NCBI GenBank assembly: GCA_022575985.1
Contig: JAKSXM010000142.1
Coordinates: 4,900,001-4,964,000 of the forward strand
DNA from: Anagrus nilaparvatae
Lineage: Eukaryota; Arthropoda; Insecta; Hymenoptera; Mymaridae
Reading direction: 5' to 3'
Length of the DNA stretch: 64,000 bases
Part shown: positions 59,885-64,000 of the stretch, one piece after another
How the letters are laid out: every line of letters begins with the position of its first letter
Numbering within the stretch: position 1 is the stretch's first letter
Made by a program: the position numbers and the translations under genes
Notes under the pieces: model-generated
The model's input: the letters and a program-made list of their open reading frames with translations, nothing else
Databases searched by the model: none
Told to the model about the DNA's origin: nothing

Positions 59885-60512
59885 AGTTACGGGGTACTAT
59901 AAAGAAAATATTTTCAATTTAAAAAATGAGGTGTCCTTGATATTGCAGTAAATAGTAAAGGTGATACTATCTCGTTTGTGAATGAGATCTTTAGTCTTGG
60001 AGTTACTTTGGATGACACCGTCTGTGGAAAAAGCAAATCAATTATGTTACCAAATAGTCCACAGGGAACTGCTTGAAGTTTATCATGTACAACTCAGCTA
60101 TCATTGCGCAGGCTAGGTGAGTCCCTTGTGATTCCTCATTTAGACTATTCTACAGTTGTTTATGCTGACATGTCCCTAGAACTTCGTAAAAAACTTCAAT
60201 GACGAGCAAACTCAGGTATAAGATATATTTTTGGTTTAAGCCGTGATAACCACATAACCCCTTACAGAAAAAAGCTAAAATGGCTAAGTAATGATACCCG
60301 TCGGTACTTTTTTGCCATGCTAATAATGTATAGGCTGGTTCGAATGATTGAACCTCCACTCCTTCTTCCATTATTTAAACCTTATTATTCTGATAACCCT
60401 ACTAGAGGGCCCCGTAAAGATCTTGAAATCTCTACAATGTTGACCGACTCTGGAAAGAACTCCTTTCAAATCAAGTATGCCAATCTACGGAACTCTCTGC
60501 TCCCCTGCTAGA
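59885..60512 (+). pseudogene. LINE reverse transcriptase C-terminal relic
   Basis: Pieces of a non-LTR retrotransposon C-terminus: ISFVNEIFSLGVTLDDT (about 59970), LVIPHLDYSTVVYADMSLEL (60125-60185), then NSGIRYIFGLSRDNHITPYR and LKWLSNDTRRYFFAMLIMYR, and a final NSFQIKYANLRNSLLPC. The order LDYS, IRYIFGL, HxTPYR, LxWL is that of jockey/CR1-like elements. A frameshift near 60115 and a stop at about 60200 break it. Confidence 0.8.
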
Positions 60513-60711
60513 GTATTCAATTTTACTTCTCAAGTTCAGATAATTAACAATATATACTGTGATGCTGTATAATTTCACCAAAGTTATATTTATTTAAATT
60601 TATTTTAATTCTGTATTAATCAGTACTATTGTAACTGTATTAGTACAAAAAATACTTTCTAATTATATTTTTATACATATTTACTAGATATACTTCTGTT
60701 GACCAAATATA

Positions 60712-61085
60712 CACTGTAAAAAGTAACTTTCTTAGATTTACAAAAAAAATAGGATTTTTTCGAAAAATTAGTGAATTTTCAAAAAATTTTGTAAATGTTC
60801 GATAAAAATCGTAAATTTACTAAATTTAGTATATTATTAAAAAATTCGAAAATTATCAATTTTTTTTGGAATTTTACGAAAAAAGTTGTAAATTCACAAC
60901 TATTTTTCGGAAATTTACAACTATTTTTTGTAAATTTTCGAAAAAAAATTGTAACTTATCAATTTTTCTTGCGAATTCACAAAAAAAAATCGAGAATACT
61001 CGAATTTTTTGTTAATATACTTTTAGTAAATATACGATTTTTTTCGAATATTTACAAATTTTTTCGAAAATTTACTAATTTTTAC
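60712..61085. mobile_element. Palindromic MITE, right end lost
   Basis: Starts TA-CACTGTAAAAAGTAAC like the 10429 family. It fades out after the second arm's 'cgaaaatttactaattttta', so the terminal 30-40 bp are missing. Confidence 0.75.
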
Positions 61086-61216
61086 AATGTAATTGAAAAT
61101 TACTAAATTGATTTTAAATTTTAAAAAATAAAAGTTTATGGTACACATATTTATTTGTACTAAATGAAAATGTAAACAAGAGTAAACTGTGTTTTACCAT
61201 TATGTAAACAAATTTG

Positions 61217-61242
61217 ATAATAATAATAATAATAATAATAAT
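61217..61242. repeat. (AAT)n microsatellite
   Basis: About eight AAT units immediately before block C'. Confidence 0.85.
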
Positions 61243-61289
61243 ATAATCTAACTAGTAAATCAAAATTTTTTGCATTAAAAATTAAAAAA

Positions 61290-62607
61290 AACGCCATTAT
61301 TTTTTTTCTTTTTGGACGTAGTACCAAATATTTTTATTTAGAATTACTAATTTTATAGTTTATTTTTTTTCATTTAGGAAGCAATACTTAATCCTTTTAT
61401 AATTTTTTAATTATTTCTCAATTTTTCGTACATTAGTTTTATACGATAAGTGTCACTTTATTTATCAGATACGATAACTCATATCAATTGCTTGAGGAAC
61501 CGTACTGCCAATAATTTGGCAGCGTTTTTAATAATTTACACATAGTCTATACTTAATTTTTAACTAAAAAAAGATTTTAATTATTTTGCAGTAGAAAATA
61601 ATAGACATTATCTGGCTAGAACAGAAAATTTGCTACAGGTAACATTAACTATTATCGATAAAAAGAAAACCTTTTATTTTTCTTTCTTTCTAAACATTTG
61701 TAGTCTACTTTTTCAATATATGATTAGAGCTGTTTTATACCAACTAATGGAAGTTGAAAATTCTATGTCAATCTCAAATGGTAAGACATACTGGTTATAA
61801 GTAATAACTTAAGAACTCAAAAAAATTCTATTGTCAAATATTGAGGTTTGCTAATAAAATTTTTCAAATAAAAAATATTTCAATGCGGATGTAAAATTAA
61901 ACTTTCGCCCCCCTTTATCTGCATAAGAGTTGGAAGTTGAAAATTTCATAACGTTAATTGTTCTCTACCCTTGAGCTTTTATTGAGTTTTGAAATTTCTT
62001 TTCATCAAATCATAAAAGTAAATATCAAATACTTAAATTAGCTTTAAAGTATTAAAGGAATGAAAATAATAATGAAATTGTTTTTAAGTTTTCAAAACGA
62101 AAAAAATGACTTACCAAAAATGAAAACAACAAATCCTGCAATACTGAATTTATATCTCCATCGTGATTTGTTAAATCTTTTAATTTTTCTCCAATTCAAA
62201 TATCATGAAAGTTGATAATCATTTCAAAAAAAGGTTAGAAAATACTGCTGAAAGCTGTTAGTTAGAGTCAACTATTTAACCCACTTTTTTACTGCAAAAT
62301 TTAAAACGTGTGAGCTCTCTAACAATTCACTTTGAAATTATCCTCACTCCTGAATTCTTCCCACTCTCTGGCTACTTTTTCTATTGCAACTTATAGGCGA
62401 TGACTTAGAGCAAGTAGAAAATTTGTAATATTATTGACAAATAGAAAGCAAGCATTTTAATATTGTAGTTTACAAAAACAAAATTATAAAGTCCACTTAG
62501 AATTGTCACGTATTTAATTGTATAGCAATACAAATTTTAATTTAAATGCAAAGGTTGCCTTAAGTGCATTATTTAAATAATTATTTTATGATAATTAATT
62601 AATGTAG
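61290..62607. repeat. Duplication block C, second copy
   Basis: Collinear with 35760-38320 but without its 1.1-kb extra segment. It ends at 'taattaattaatgt', after which the two copies diverge. No gene is visible. Confidence 0.75.
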
Positions 62608-64000
62608 GGATCTGTTGGAAGGGACATTTAATTATATGGAAAAATCTATATACATATATATTAGAGTGGATCTAAAATTGAAGTTTTAAGAAAAACTGTG
62701 CTCCCCGGATTTTTTCTGGAACTTTTGGTCATAAAAAGTCCCTAGCTCAAAGGATTTTGCTTTTGCTTTTCAAAAAAGCGTGCCTGTAAGCACCTCAATT
62801 TTCACATTTAAATAACATGGGAATTTTGACTTTTCAGCTTTCTAATTTTTTACAAAGCTCGCTAAATGCTTTGAAAAGCTACTAATCGATGAAAAGTACT
62901 ATTTAAATATATAAAAAACGTTACCTAACCTCAAGTAGCCAAAAAAAATATTTTCAAAGCAATTTTATTGGTAATAAACGTAAAAAAATGCTCCATTTAA
63001 ATTATATGAAGCCATATTATTTTAATAAGGATTTTTTTTAAGTTTATTACTGGCAAAATTAAAACAAAAATTATTATCAGAAAATTTTTTTCACTGAAAT
63101 ATATGCAATTTTGGAAAATTTTGAAAACAAAAGTTTCCTTTTTTTAGCGGCAAACTTTTTGGATATTTTCATTTAAAGTTGGGAACAAATTTAAATTTTC
63201 CCGTGACACTCGGTGGGCAAAATCTGACTGAAAATTTGAATTCCTCATCAAATTCTACATCGAAAACCTTTTGTTTTTTTTTTTTTTAACATTTTTTAGA
63301 GTTTTTTTACGGGAATTTCAAAAATGTTGACTGAGAAGAGAAATTTTACCAAAAAACTTTAAAAAAATTTCGATAACAACACAATACCTTTCAAAATTTA
63401 TAGAAATCCTTCAGATTCAGGGAATCATCTATTTTTTTAATGTTTTATCGAAAAAAACAAATTTTTGAGACCTCGCGTATCATTTTGTGGTATTTATCCA
63501 TGGATTTACCTTCTTATGTAATTTATGTATTGCTACTTATAGTGCATTTAATTTTGTTCAATAAAAACAATTAAAAATACAGTACTGCATAATAATGGAA
63601 ATATTTGTCCCAATTTAAAATAAATGTTAGGCGGTTCTAAACTCTAAAAGGCGTAACTTTCTTTTAATAAAATATTCATATAATTATGTACAAATAATTA
63701 TTAAAATATGAAACTATAATTTAATATAATTTTGTAATTTACTATTTAAATAGTAGCTAAAGACTAAAGACTAAAGAAAATTTGACTTCCTATCTTTTTT
63801 TTAATAATTATTTATCGTAAATTTTATTTTTGAATGTAAAAATAGATCTCTCTAGTAAAATACATATATTTCGAGGGTGTTTACTTTTTTAAGTTTAAAG
63901 ATAATGATAAAAATATGATTTTTTAAAAAAACCTGATATTGAGACTTTGACAAAATTATTATATCTGATAAGCAATAAGATAATAAAGTAAATTTTTGAG
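62608..64000. other. AT-rich intergenic, no gene seen; repeat copy near the end
   Basis: No open frame or RNA signal of note. Positions 63540-63760 are the third copy of the dispersed repeat seen at 46130 and 47870. Confidence 0.45.

Noticed and set aside
1..64000. CRISPR arrays, operons and bacterial features
   Set aside because: Spliced genes, TATA promoters and insect gene families show this is a nuclear eukaryotic genome; no spaced short direct repeats of CRISPR type were seen.

Overview
The window is eukaryotic nuclear DNA that is extremely AT-rich (roughly three quarters A+T or more by eye). It has short GT-AG introns, TATA-box promoters, many foldback and MITE elements, and insect-type chemoreceptor genes. 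The three 7tm_6 odorant receptor genes carry a C-terminal region of hymenopteran type (for example MTRSSRP in one and SYSAYNALK at its C-terminus). With the very low GC, this suggests a parasitoid wasp, possibly a braconid or aphidiine. The species assignment is inference.

Layout. 1-2.6 kb: repeats and a tRNA-like sequence. 4.0-5.9 kb (minus): a complete five-exon odorant receptor (OR-A). 7.9-9.4 kb (minus): a two-exon sugar/trehalose transporter whose stop codon and last codons lie inside a 165-bp hAT-like MITE with a clean 8-bp target duplication. 11.4-13.1 and 15.3-17.2 kb (plus): two tandem F-box/leucine-rich-repeat paralogues. 18.3-19.0 kb: a three-exon LITAF-domain gene. 22.9-23.6 kb: a two-exon relative that keeps only the first CxxC half of the domain. 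A ~305-bp satellite lies between these two. 26.9-29.6 and 41.2-44.2 kb (plus): two more complete five-exon odorant receptors (OR-B, OR-C). 30.5 and 48.7 kb: two copies of a small unrecognised peptide-like gene. 53.4-53.8 kb: a two-exon secreted six-cysteine knottin-like peptide gene.

From about 24 to 63 kb the DNA is an old, collinear tandem duplication. Three blocks occur in the same order twice: B (24.2-24.9 / 40.0-40.6), A (29.1-34.0 / 46.8-59.8) and C (35.8-38.3 / 61.3-62.6). The second copy is swollen by insertions: foldback MITEs, a 1.8-kb giant palindrome, a hAT transposase relic, and the region holding the knottin gene. Comparing the two copies therefore gives natural 'empty sites' for several insertions.

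Mobile-element relics include a Penelope-like GIY-YIG fragment followed by a hammerhead-ribozyme-like motif, a LINE reverse-transcriptase C-terminus, a hAT transposase C-terminus, a MULE-like element in an odorant-receptor intron, and a family of palindromic TA-flanked MITEs. The exon structures given here were built by hand from splice signals and reading frame; no transcript evidence was available.
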